From assembly GCA_023416655.1 (NCBI GenBank), contig JAEZHK010000011.1, positions 18,979 to 82,978 of the forward strand: a DNA stretch of 64,000 nucleotides, written 5' to 3'. The notes under the pieces were generated by a model. That model was not told the DNA's origin and searched no databases. It was given only the letters and a program-made list of their open reading frames with translations. Source of the stretch: Bacillota bacterium (GTDB taxonomy: Bacteria; Bacillota; Clostridia; Christensenellales; Aristaeellaceae). The translations under genes were made by a program, and so were the position numbers. Below are positions 7,409 through 14,634 of the stretch, piece after piece (the stretch's first letter is position 1; every line of letters begins with the position of its first letter).

Positions 7409-8944
7409 CTATACTGAAACCACCTGATTCCGCCCATTTTCTTTGGCGCGGTAAAGCGCGCCGTCGACGCGCGAGTACAGATTGCTGAAGGATTCCCCTT
7501 CCAGCCGTTCCGCCGCCCCGAAGCTGGCCGTACAGATCCCGATGATGGCATGCTGCGTGTGTTCAAGCGTGTACCTCAGCTTCTCCGCCACCTCGCGCGC
7601 GCCGTCAAGGTCCGTCTGCGTCAAAAGAATCATGAACTCTTCCCCGCCAAGCCGCACGAGGATGTCGGATTTGCGGATGTTCACCTGGAGGATGCCGACC
7701 ACCCATTTGAGCACTTCGTCGCCGACGGGATGGCCCCATGTGTCGTTGACCTTTTTAAAATGGTCCAAGTCCAGCGTGATGATGGACATCGGATGGTTGT
7801 AGCGGTCAGACCTCGCCATTTCGATTTCTATGATGGAATCCAGGTACCGCCTGTTCATGATCCCTGTCAACGGGTCGGTAAACGAGAAGTTTCGGATGAT
7901 CTTCTCCGCCTTTTTCAGGCTCATTGTCTTCCAGAACGTGATCAGCAGCAGGACGCAGATCCCGATGAAAGGCAGCGTATTCAGCAGCACCCGGGCGGCA
8001 ATGGACGCCACGGAAATGTACATAACGATGCTCCACGGCGTATACCGGACATAGGACTTGAGCACAAAGCCTCCGCCCACATACTCGAACGAATTCAGCT
8101 TTGCATACCGAAACTGCTCTATTCTGTCCTCGGGAATGCCGCCGGAACCGCCCAGCATCAAAAAACTGCGGCCCGACTGCGCCTTCTGGTTGGTTGAGAT
8201 CACCGCGCCAACAGAATCAATCAGGTATCCGCTATAGTCGCACTCCATGAGCCGCCGGAATGTGCGCGTCGTAAAATCCAGGGACAGAACGCCCAGAAAC
8301 TGGTTTACATTGTAGACCGGGCTTGAAAGCGAGACCACCTGCCCTTTTCCGCTTCCATCCTGATAAACAGGCGTCCATACGTATTTCCGGGAAGGGTCCT
8401 TTCTGGGCGTGGCAAGGGTGAAAGAAGGCAGTTCCTTTAAGGATGCGTCATACTTGAAGTTCTTGGAGGAAACCCATGGATAGATATTGACAAAAGCGCT
8501 GTCGCTTGTGTAGCGAATCCAGGCGACCTCCGGCAGCACCTTGTAGAAATTCTGGAAATACTTCCCATAGCCAAGCGCCATGCACACTTCATTTTTGGGG
8601 GTCCCTTGATCGGGGATTCTTCCCTGCCCTGTCAGGTTTCCGGTGCGCAGATGATAGGAATCGCCCACGGCGCTGTCCAGATTGTACGTATCCGTCTCCG
8701 GGTCGTATTGCAAAAGCCCGTACAGCTCCGGGGTGCTGATGTTTTCTTTTATATATTTCTCCCCCATCAGGGTCATGGATTCGATAAAAGCGATGCTCGG
8801 CTTGATATTGCCTTCGAAGTCCGCGACGATTTTATTCCCCGTTTTCACGAAGTCTTCGCGGATGCTCTGATAGTAGCCGGCGAAGACAAAGGAAACCACA
8901 CCGGCGGCTGCAAGGATCATCAAGAAAAGCCATGTCTTCTTCAT
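7409..8944 (-). CDS. Membrane diguanylate cyclase with Cache-type sensor
   Basis: A 511-residue GGDEF enzyme that makes cyclic di-GMP. An N-terminal signal anchor (about 4-23) is followed by a large extracellular dCache-like domain (about 30-310), a second membrane span (about 315-345, ..FIGICVLLLITFW..) and the GGDEF domain. The active site is GGEEF at 433-437, and the inhibitory RxxD site is intact (RKSD, 424-427), so feedback control is expected. The start ATG follows GAGGATG. No EAL or HD-GYP partner or PilZ effector is nearby; the ligand of the sensor is unknown. Confidence 0.9.
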   Translation of the reverse strand: MKKTWLFLMILAAAGVVSFVFAGYYQSIREDFVKTGNKIVADFEGNIKPSIAFIESMTLMGEKYIKENISTPELYGLLQYDPETDTYNLDSAVGDSYHLRTGNLTGQGRIPDQGTPKNEVCMALGYGKYFQNFYKVLPEVAWIRYTSDSAFVNIYPWVSSKNFKYDASLKELPSFTLATPRKDPSRKYVWTPVYQDGSGKGQVVSLSSPVYNVNQFLGVLSLDFTTRTFRRLMECDYSGYLIDSVGAVISTNQKAQSGRSFLMLGGSGGIPEDRIEQFRYAKLNSFEYVGGGFVLKSYVRYTPWSIVMYISVASIAARVLLNTLPFIGICVLLLITFWKTMSLKKAEKIIRNFSFTDPLTGIMNRRYLDSIIEIEMARSDRYNHPMSIITLDLDHFKKVNDTWGHPVGDEVLKWVVGILQVNIRKSDILVRLGGEEFMILLTQTDLDGAREVAEKLRYTLEHTQHAIIGICTASFGAAERLEGESFSNLYSRVDGALYRAKENGRNQVVSV

Positions 8945-9253
8945 GTGAATTCATCCTCGCTCGTATCGATCCCCGATTATTGTTTGGCGAGGTCATCTGT
9001 GTCAACAACGCATCCTGCGCCTGGTCATCAAAACATTGTCCACGCTTAACCTCGTCGTATTGATTAGGGCATCCACGCGAAATCGCATTCCCCAGTATCA
9101 TATCACGTCTTTTAGGCTATATGCAAGAACTTTGATTGCATGTTTTACAATGAATGGATTTCATCAATCGCCCCCAACCTTTCGGGACCAGGCCTTAAAG
9201 ATGGTATTATTTTCCGACAAAGCGTGGTAAACTGGTCGAAAGGAGATGATCGC
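8945..9253. other. Divergent intergenic region between the cyclase and methyltransferase
   Basis: About 310 bp. It holds the cyclase promoter near 8976-9005 on the minus strand. I see no RNA gene. The plus-strand promoter of the methyltransferase is not convincing; TATTAT at 9205 is the best -10 candidate. Confidence 0.5.
8976..9005 (-). promoter_or_regulatory. Promoter for the diguanylate cyclase
   Basis: TTGACA and AATAAT are 18 bp apart on the minus strand, 31 bp upstream of the start codon. Confidence 0.6.
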
Positions 9254-9892
9254 ATGCCGCTGGAAGAGATGGCCGCGTTCTTTGACGCGAGGGTGGGCGG
9301 ATATGAAGCGCACATGATGCAAAACGTGACCGGTTCCGAACGCTTCTATCCGGAGACGGTGAAGGCGCTGCCGATCAAGCTGGGCATGCGTCTGATCGAT
9401 TTGGGCTGCGGCACCGGGTTGGAACTGGACTGGCTGTTCCCGCTCTGCCCGGACGCGCGGGTGACCGGCATTGACCTCTCCCGCGGAATGCTGGACTCGC
9501 TTCAGAAAAAGCACGCGGGGCGCGCGCTCACGCTGATTCAGGGCGATTACTTTACCACGCCCTTCCCCGGTCCCTTTGACGCGGCGGTGTCGGTGGAGAC
9601 CATGCACCACTTTGAGGCGGAGGCGAAGCTCGAGCTGTACCGGAAGATCGCCGCGACGCTTACGCCGGGCGGGTGTTACGTGGAGTGCGACTTCGTCGCC
9701 CCGGACGATGCCTTCGAAGCAAACTGCATTGACGGGCTGCATTCTGTGACGGCGGGCAAACCCGCCGGATTCTACCACATCGACATCCCGATGACGCCCG
9801 AACACGAGCTGACGCTGCTGCGCCAGGCGTTTCACAGCGCGGAGCTTCTGTGGCAGGAGGACTCGACCGCCATCTTCCGGGCGACGGTGTAG
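9254..9892 (+). CDS. Class I SAM-dependent methyltransferase
   Basis: 212 residues with a Rossmann fold. Motif I is LIDLGCGTGLEL (about 48-59), the motif II acid is in GIDLS, and the post-I/motif IV region is FDAAVSVETMHHF. Motif VI is LTPGGCYVECDF. The substrate cannot be told from sequence; relatives include UbiE-like and small-molecule methyltransferases. An earlier in-frame ATG (9140) exists, but the ATG at 9254 lies eight bases after AAAGGAG and begins the conserved part. It is monocistronic, with a terminator about 40 bp downstream. Confidence 0.8.
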   Translation: MPLEEMAAFFDARVGGYEAHMMQNVTGSERFYPETVKALPIKLGMRLIDLGCGTGLELDWLFPLCPDARVTGIDLSRGMLDSLQKKHAGRALTLIQGDYFTTPFPGPFDAAVSVETMHHFEAEAKLELYRKIAATLTPGGCYVECDFVAPDDAFEANCIDGLHSVTAGKPAGFYHIDIPMTPEHELTLLRQAFHSAELLWQEDSTAIFRATV

Positions 9893-9934
9893 GGAGGCGA
9901 AGGGGAACGCCCGGGGGCGCAGGTCCTGGGTTCT

Positions 9935-9962
9935 AAAAACACCCCACCGGGGCGTTTTTTTC
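9935..9962 (+). terminator. Rho-independent terminator of the methyltransferase gene
   Basis: The stem AAAAACACCCC / GGGGCGTTTTT (one mismatch, loop ACC) is followed by more T residues. Confidence 0.85.
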
Positions 9963-9978
9963 GGCAGGGCCGCACCGA

Positions 9979-10075
9979 ACCCGCTTTCCGCCAAGCGCAT
10001 TTGAATCAAATCCAAGGTATGCGCTTGGCGGGAAAGCCCCCGGGACCCCCGCCAAGGGCAGTGCCCTCGGAACCT
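9979..10075. repeat. Inverted repeat plus partial family 3 hairpin
   Basis: CTTTCCGCCAAGCGCAT is repeated in inverse as ATGCGCTTGGCGGGAAAG around a short spacer. After it comes CCCCCGGGACCCCCGCCAAG and a GGGCAGTGCCC hairpin, resembling the 3' family 3 elements. The rest of the 273-bp gap shows nothing else. Confidence 0.5.
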
Positions 10076-10165
10076 GCAAGAGAAATCACAGTGGGAGGCA
10101 TACAAAGGCCCTCGAAACAGGGGAAGCGTTTCGCGGGCCTCATGCGTTTATGCGGTACTGATGGT

Positions 10166-11080
10166 TCAGTTAAAGTAGTTGTACACCCTGCGGATGTTCG
10201 CCTGATGGGCGGAGTTGGAATCGCCGCTGCCGTGGGTCTTGCTGCCGTACAGGTGCAGGCAAAACTGGCCGTCAAAGCCGTTGGTACGGCTGATCTCGAT
10301 GCCATGGGGCATGCCGTTGATCGCGCCCGCGATGTAGTGGCCGCCCGCGATGAGGAGCACCGCGCGGCTGTCCCACGACCAGGTGCCGCCGTACATGCGC
10401 TTCAAAACCGCCGTATCGGAGGCGTTGGCCGGCTCCACGTCAAAGTGGTTGTGGCCGCCCACACGCCGAACGCGCAGGCGCGCGCCGGTGTTCAGGTCCA
10501 CGATGGTGGCCAGCGCGCCGTCCGGGTAGAACTTGGAGACCGAGTAATTCGACCAGCGCGTCCGCGTCACCCTGGGGCGGCGGCTGCTCGTGGAGAAGAG
10601 CTTTTTGATCGTCGCGGTGGTGGCGACGCCGGAGACGGAGAGCCCGGCCATCATCTGGTACTGGCGGATGGCCTTGGCGGTGGTGCCGGAGTACCTTCCG
10701 CCGCACGACTTCGAGGAGATGAAGCCGCGCCTGGCCAGCTGCGACTGGAGCTTTTTGACGGCGGAGCCGCTGTCTCCGTACTTGAGCGTACGGACTGTGG
10801 CGGTCTTGGCCTTGACGGGCCTGGTCAGGGAGGCTTTGAGCATGTAGCCCTTGACGCCGCCCACCGAGACCTTGCACCACTTGCCCTTGACGCCGTAGAC
10901 GACGACCGAACGGCCCCTTACGACCTTGCGCGTCTTGGCCTTACTGGAAAGCTTGCTGTACAGCTTGCAGGTGGTCTTGGCCTTGTAGGTCGATGCGGCC
11001 AGCGCGACGCTTTCAAGCGCCGACCCGGCGAACACGAGGACGATCATTAGGATCAGCGCCCGCCTTGTCCAAGCCTTCAT
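10166..11080 (-). CDS. Secreted SH3/PG-binding protein with uncharacterised C-terminal wall domain
   Basis: About 304 residues: a signal peptide (MKAWTRRALILMIVLVFAGS..), a bacterial SH3-like domain (about 30-90), a PG_binding_1 domain (about 95-160, YGDSGSAVKKLQSQL) and a C-terminal domain of about 125 residues shared with the product of 48288-50084. Shared residues include VGGxNHxD, YGGxWSWD, NGMPHG, CxH and THGS. The conserved His, Asp and Cys suggest an enzyme or metal site, but I do not recognise the family. The start is uncertain: ATG 11080, TTG 11086 (best spaced from AAGGGTGG) or GTG 11092. It is likely exported to the cell wall. Confidence 0.75.
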   Translation of the reverse strand: MKAWTRRALILMIVLVFAGSALESVALAASTYKAKTTCKLYSKLSSKAKTRKVVRGRSVVVYGVKGKWCKVSVGGVKGYMLKASLTRPVKAKTATVRTLKYGDSGSAVKKLQSQLARRGFISSKSCGGRYSGTTAKAIRQYQMMAGLSVSGVATTATIKKLFSTSSRRPRVTRTRWSNYSVSKFYPDGALATIVDLNTGARLRVRRVGGHNHFDVEPANASDTAVLKRMYGGTWSWDSRAVLLIAGGHYIAGAINGMPHGIEISRTNGFDGQFCLHLYGSKTHGSGDSNSAHQANIRRVYNYFN

Positions 11081-11121
11081 ACCCAAGCGCACACCACCCT
11101 TCCAGCCTTCGATCGCCTCCC

Positions 11122-11150
11122 ATTATATTGCAAATCTATTACAATTTCAA
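11122..11150 (-). promoter_or_regulatory. Promoter for the SH3/PG-binding gene
   Basis: On the minus strand TTGAAA and TATAAT are exactly 17 bp apart. Its paralogue at 48288 has a closely similar promoter (50123-50151). Confidence 0.8.
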
Positions 11151-11209
11151 GCCTTCCGGATAATAATTAACATATGTGTCCTACATATAGCGCAAGAATC
11201 CTGTCGCAA

Positions 11210-11749
11210 CTACCAGATGTTGCGAGGGAGGCGTCGAAGCGTGTAGTATAATGGCAGACCCAGCACGTAGCACACGCCCAGTTCTCCCACGCCAACCTCC
11301 AGAACCATCAGCCAGAAGGGCAGATTGTAGGCGTATGCCAGCACCGCGCCGACGACGAAGGCGTTGACGAGCACCGGCGGCAGCGCGGCGAGCAGCGGCC
11401 TTTCCCGGATGCGGCAGGTGAGGATGGCCGCGGCCAGCGTCGCGAGGGAACCGAACACCACATCCAAAATCGTCGCGCTGCCCAGAAGGTTGGCCACAAG
11501 ACAACCAACAAACAAACCCGGGACCGCGGCGGGGGTCAAGATGGGCAGCAGCGTCAGCGCCTCGGAGACGCGGAACTGCACAGGACCAAAGCTGATGGGC
11601 GCGAGCAGCATCGTGATGGCGGCGTACAGCGCGGCGATCACCGCCGCCCGCGCCAAAAACCGGATATCCGGCTTCGCGGGAATACAAAAGATCTCTTCAA
11701 GCACATAGGCAACTGCGCGGCGGACGGTCCCTTTGACATCGGATTTCAT
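11210..11749 (-). CDS. queT: Queuosine precursor ECF transporter S-component QueT
   Basis: A 179-residue integral membrane protein with about five or six helices. The segment AALYAAITMLLAPISFGPVQ followed by FRVSEALTLLP is the family hallmark. It is the substrate-binding subunit of an energy-coupling factor transporter for preQ0/preQ1-type precursors; the shared EcfA/T module is not in the window. The start ATG follows AGAGGTG. The leader holds a probable preQ1-I aptamer and two terminator-like hairpins, so expression should fall when preQ1 is plentiful. About 370 bp separate it from asnS upstream. Confidence 0.9.
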   Translation of the reverse strand: MKSDVKGTVRRAVAYVLEEIFCIPAKPDIRFLARAAVIAALYAAITMLLAPISFGPVQFRVSEALTLLPILTPAAVPGLFVGCLVANLLGSATILDVVFGSLATLAAAILTCRIRERPLLAALPPVLVNAFVVGAVLAYAYNLPFWLMVLEVGVGELGVCYVLGLPLYYTLRRLPRNIW

Positions 11750-11768
11750 GACAACACCTCTTCCAAAA

Positions 11769-11791
11769 AGTTTGGCCGCCCGGAGGCGGCC
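11769..11791 (-). terminator. Second hairpin in the queT leader
   Basis: The stem GGCCGCC / GGCGGCC is followed on the minus strand by AAACTTTTT. It lies just before the queT ribosome-binding site and may be part of the expression platform. Confidence 0.5.
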
Positions 11792-11792
11792 C

Positions 11793-11820
11793 CAATCAAA
11801 AGGGGCGCTTGACGCGCCCC
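11793..11820 (-). terminator. Attenuator-type terminator downstream of the preQ1 aptamer
   Basis: On the minus strand GGGGCGCGTCAAGCGCCCC is followed by TTTTGATT, between the aptamer and queT. This is the expected position for a transcriptional off-switch. Confidence 0.7.
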
Positions 11821-11848
11821 TCGACCCGCGCCTTCAAGGCGCAGGAAA

Positions 11849-11889
11849 CCTGGTTTTGTTTAAAGACAGGAGGGCCTCGAACTGTCTGT
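11849..11889 (-). promoter_or_regulatory. Probable preQ1-I riboswitch aptamer
   Basis: On the minus strand a GACAG / CTGTC stem encloses TTCGAGGCCCTC. It is followed by the A-rich tail TTTAAACAAAACCAGG. The type I preQ1 aptamer has the same plan: a short hairpin whose loop pairs with a tail such as UUAACAAAACAAGG. Here GG of the loop could pair with CC of the tail. The location, upstream of queT, fits the ligand. Confidence 0.65.
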
Positions 11890-11930
11890 TATTCGGCTTT
11901 ATGCCAAGTCTAAAACTCGGCCGGAGGTTG

Positions 11931-12118
11931 AACCTCGTCGTGCCTTCTAACCGTTTCCGACGACCTGCGCGTCGGAAACGCCGTTTCCATAACCAGTGCG
12001 CACACTGGTGGAGGAAACATTTCCTTCAGTCAGCGCGCAGCCCGGAAATTCGTGAGAATTTCAAGCGCGCGCAGAGCTTCTTCCTATGCAATGAAAAACC
12101 CTCGGGGTTTTTCATTGC
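11931..12118 (-). repeat. Four-hairpin 3' element, family 1, after asnS
   Basis: It begins directly at the asnS stop codon and is in the same sense. H1: GCAATGAAAAACC / GGTTTTTCATTGC. H2: outer stem GCGCGC / GCGCGC. H3: GTTTCC, CCAGTG, loop TGCG, CACTGG, GGAAAC. H4: GTTTCCGACG / CGTCGGAAAC, where both arms differ together from the common GGCG / CGCC. It ends with GAAGGCACGACGAGG. Confidence 0.9.
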
Positions 12119-13516
12119 TCAAAATTCCGCGTTGCGGGTGGTGCGCGGGAAGGGCAGCACGTCGCGGATGTTGCCGACGCCCGTCAGGTACATGATCAGC
12201 CGCTCGAAGCCCATGCCAAAACCCGAGTGCGGCACCGAGCCGTACTTGCGCAGCTCCAGATACCACCAGTAATCCTTCGGGTCCATGCCCATCTCTTCGA
12301 TGCGCTTTGTCAGCACGTCCCCGCGCTCCTCACGCTGGCTGCCGCCGCACAATTCGCCGATGCCGGGGACCAAGAGGTCCGCCGCCGCGACGGTCTTGCC
12401 GTCGTCGTTCAGGCGCATGTAGAACGCCTTGATCTCCTTGGGGTAATCGGTGACGAACACCGGCCTCCCGAAGTGCTTCTCAGTGAGGTAGCGCTCGTGC
12501 TCGGTCTGAAGGTCGCAGCCCCAGAACACCGGGTATTCAAAGGTCGCGCCGCAGGTTTTGAGGATCTCGACCGCGTCGGTGTAGCTGACGCGCACGAAGT
12601 CCGCGTCCCGGACCGCCTTCAGCCGTTCAATAAGGCCCTGATCCACGAAGCCGTTTAGGAATTCCATCTCCTCCGGGCACTCGGTGAGCACGGCGTCGAT
12701 CACATACTTGACCAGGTCCTCCTGGAACTGCATGTCCTCGATGAGGGTGGCGAAGGCCATCTCCGGCTCGATCATCCAGAACTCGGCGGCGTGGCGCGCG
12801 GTGTAGCTCTGCTCGGCGCGGAACGTGGGGCCGAAGGTGTACACGTCGCGGAAGGCCAGCGCGAAGGTCTCGGCGTTGAGTTGCCCGGACACCGTCAGCG
12901 AAACGGGCTTGCCGAAGAAGTCCTTGTCGAAGTCCAACGCTCCGGATTCGGTGCGCGGCGGATTTGCCACGTCCAGCGTGGTCACCTGGAACATCTCGCC
13001 CGCGCCCTCGCAGTCGCTGCCGGTCAGGATGGGCGTGTGCACGTAGACGAAGCCCCGCTCGTGCATGAAGCGGTGCACCGCCTGCGCGGCAATGGAGCGC
13101 ACCCGGAACGCGCACTGGAAGAGGTTTGCCCGGGGCCTTAAATGCGCGATGGTGCGCAGGTATTCCAGCGTGTGCCGCTTCTTCTGCAGCGGGTAGTCGC
13201 TGGGGCTCTCGCCGATGACGCGCATGGAGGTGACTTTGAGTTCAAACGGCTGCTTCGCGCCCGGCGTCAGGACCAGCGTGCCCTCCGCCGAAACCGACGC
13301 GCCCACGCCGATTGTGCGGGTCAGGTCGTTGTATTCGGGCAGCTTGTCCTCCTCCAGCACCAGCTGCAGGGGCTTGAAGAACGTGCCGTCGCTCAGCTCG
13401 ACAAAGGCGAAGGACTTGCTCTCGCGCATCGTGCGCACCCAGCCGCTGACGGTTACGCCTTGCAGATCCTGCTTCGGCGGCGTCCGGTAGAGCGACCTCA
13501 CGGTGGTGTCGGCCAT
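12119..13516 (-). CDS. asnS: Asparaginyl-tRNA synthetase
   Basis: A 465-residue class IIb synthetase. An OB-fold anticodon-binding domain (about 10-110, VSGWVRTMRESKSFAFVELSDG) is followed by the catalytic domain with motif 2 (FGPTFRAEQSYTARHAAEFWMIEPEMAF) and motif 3 (GFGMGFERLIMYL). The AsnRS-type sequence and the lack of AspRS insertions separate it from aspartyl enzymes. The start at 13516 is nine bases after GAGAGG; the frame continues upstream to 13549 without support. It has its own promoter and a short leader without a T-box, and ends in a family 1 element. Confidence 0.95.
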   Translation of the reverse strand: MADTTVRSLYRTPPKQDLQGVTVSGWVRTMRESKSFAFVELSDGTFFKPLQLVLEEDKLPEYNDLTRTIGVGASVSAEGTLVLTPGAKQPFELKVTSMRVIGESPSDYPLQKKRHTLEYLRTIAHLRPRANLFQCAFRVRSIAAQAVHRFMHERGFVYVHTPILTGSDCEGAGEMFQVTTLDVANPPRTESGALDFDKDFFGKPVSLTVSGQLNAETFALAFRDVYTFGPTFRAEQSYTARHAAEFWMIEPEMAFATLIEDMQFQEDLVKYVIDAVLTECPEEMEFLNGFVDQGLIERLKAVRDADFVRVSYTDAVEILKTCGATFEYPVFWGCDLQTEHERYLTEKHFGRPVFVTDYPKEIKAFYMRLNDDGKTVAAADLLVPGIGELCGGSQREERGDVLTKRIEEMGMDPKDYWWYLELRKYGSVPHSGFGMGFERLIMYLTGVGNIRDVLPFPRTTRNAEF

Positions 13517-13547
13517 GGAAAACATCCTCTCAGTCGATTTAGAACCC

Positions 13548-13576
13548 ATTATAGTACGGCCATCTCTGAATGTAAA
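13548..13576 (-). promoter_or_regulatory. Promoter for asnS
   Basis: TTTACA and TATAAT are 17 bp apart on the minus strand, about 30 bp upstream of the ATG. Confidence 0.8.
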
Positions 13577-13610
13577 GGGTTTTCAGGCGCACCGTACCTT
13601 CCGTTGTATT

Positions 13611-13697
13611 GCTATGATTCCCTTTTGTGGGGTCAAGGGGACTCAGTCCCCTTGCGGGATTCCAAAGGGCAGAGCCCTTTGGCGTCTCCCCCGCCTC
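13611..13697 (-). repeat. GC-rich 3' hairpin element, family 3, after the phosphoesterase gene
   Basis: Read on the minus strand directly after the stop codon: GCCAAAGGGCTCTGCCCTTT, then GGAATCCCGCAAGGGGACTG and a CCCC hairpin arm ending CTTGACCCCACA. It consists of consecutive hairpins and shares its order and wording with the elements at 24958, 43172, 48010 and 48207. Confidence 0.85.
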
Positions 13698-14543
13698 CTA
13701 CACCAGTTCCAACCGCTTCGCGGCCTCTTCCCAGCAGGTTTCGGGGGTTCCGGCAGTGTCCGTCTCCTGCGCGATGCGGTCGGCCAGCTTGCGAAGCTCG
13801 CTCGTCACGTTGCCGCCGGACTGGATCTGCCTGCGCACGGCCCTGGTCCACATCAGGCCCATCTTGTCCAGCGAGCTCTTGTCAAACCGGGCCAGCTCCT
13901 CGCGGCTGTCGTAGGGCACGTTGAGCATGCGCGCCTGCCAGCGGCCGTCCTGGTCGCTCAGCATCGCGAACTGCGCCTTGGTAAGACCCTGCGTCATCGG
14001 CATGCCCAGCGAACCAGGGTTGATCAGCTGCTTTCCGAAGGCCTCGTAGCGGTACTGCACATGGCAGTGGCCCACGAGCAGCACCGCCTCGTCCAGGTTT
14101 TTGAGCAGCTTGTCCGCCTCGCGGGTGCCGGGGTAGACCAGCTGGTTGATCGAATCCGGCGAGCCGTGGCAGGCCAGGATCGGCGCGCAGCCAGGGATTT
14201 CAATGCGCTTTTTCTTGGGCAGCGCGCGCAGAAACTGCATGTCCTCCGCAGTCAGGTGCTGGTAGGTGTACAGAAGCGACCCCGTCTGGGACGACACGCT
14301 CCAGCCATCCGGGTTCAGCTCGTGGTCGAACAGGTACTGTTCGCGGTTGCCGTAGACCATGTAGCACGGCTTCCGGGCGGCCATCGAGCGCAGGTGCTCC
14401 AGCGTCGCGTGGGGGTCGGGGCAGTCGGACACGAAGTCTCCCAGCAGCACGTAGCCGTCCGCGCCCAGGTGGTCGGCAAAGGCCTGGCAGGCGCGAAACG
14501 CGGTCAGGTTCGCGTGGATGTCCGAAAATACGGCCAGTTTCAT
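13698..14543 (-). CDS. Calcineurin-like metallophosphoesterase
   Basis: 281 residues. The metal-binding motifs are in order: D8-x-H10 (FSDIHANL), GDFVSDCPDP, GNREQ in place of the usual GNHD/E, CHGSPDS and GHCHVQYR. This arrangement is that of the YfcE/MJ0936-like phosphodiesterase branch. The last 80 residues, after NPGSLGMP, are a charged helical extension. The substrate is unknown. The ATG follows AAAGGA, with a perfect 20-bp palindrome (14561-14580) just upstream. It runs in the same direction as the GH13 and glgP genes but is separated from them by 91 bp. Confidence 0.85.
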   Translation of the reverse strand: MKLAVFSDIHANLTAFRACQAFADHLGADGYVLLGDFVSDCPDPHATLEHLRSMAARKPCYMVYGNREQYLFDHELNPDGWSVSSQTGSLLYTYQHLTAEDMQFLRALPKKKRIEIPGCAPILACHGSPDSINQLVYPGTREADKLLKNLDEAVLLVGHCHVQYRYEAFGKQLINPGSLGMPMTQGLTKAQFAMLSDQDGRWQARMLNVPYDSREELARFDKSSLDKMGLMWTRAVRRQIQSGGNVTSELRKLADRIAQETDTAGTPETCWEEAAKRLELV

Positions 14544-14560
14544 GGGTTGTCCTTTCCTTT

Positions 14561-14580
14561 CCGGCGTCCGCGGACGCCGG
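14561..14580. repeat. Perfect 20-bp palindrome before the phosphoesterase gene
   Basis: CCGGCGTCCGCGGACGCCGG, ending ten bases before the ribosome-binding site of the downstream minus-strand gene. It could be a GC-rich terminator stem of the glgP-GH13 unit (no U tract) or an operator. Confidence 0.5.
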
Positions 14581-14634
14581 TTACTATCTGATTCAATACT
14601 GCGCGGGCCCGGAACGCCTCCGGGTCAGCGCCGT

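Noticed and set aside
7195..7488. Repeat peptides encoded across the 72-bp tandem array
   Set aside because: The frames exist only because the period is a multiple of three. There is no start signal, and the same repeat is open in more than one frame.
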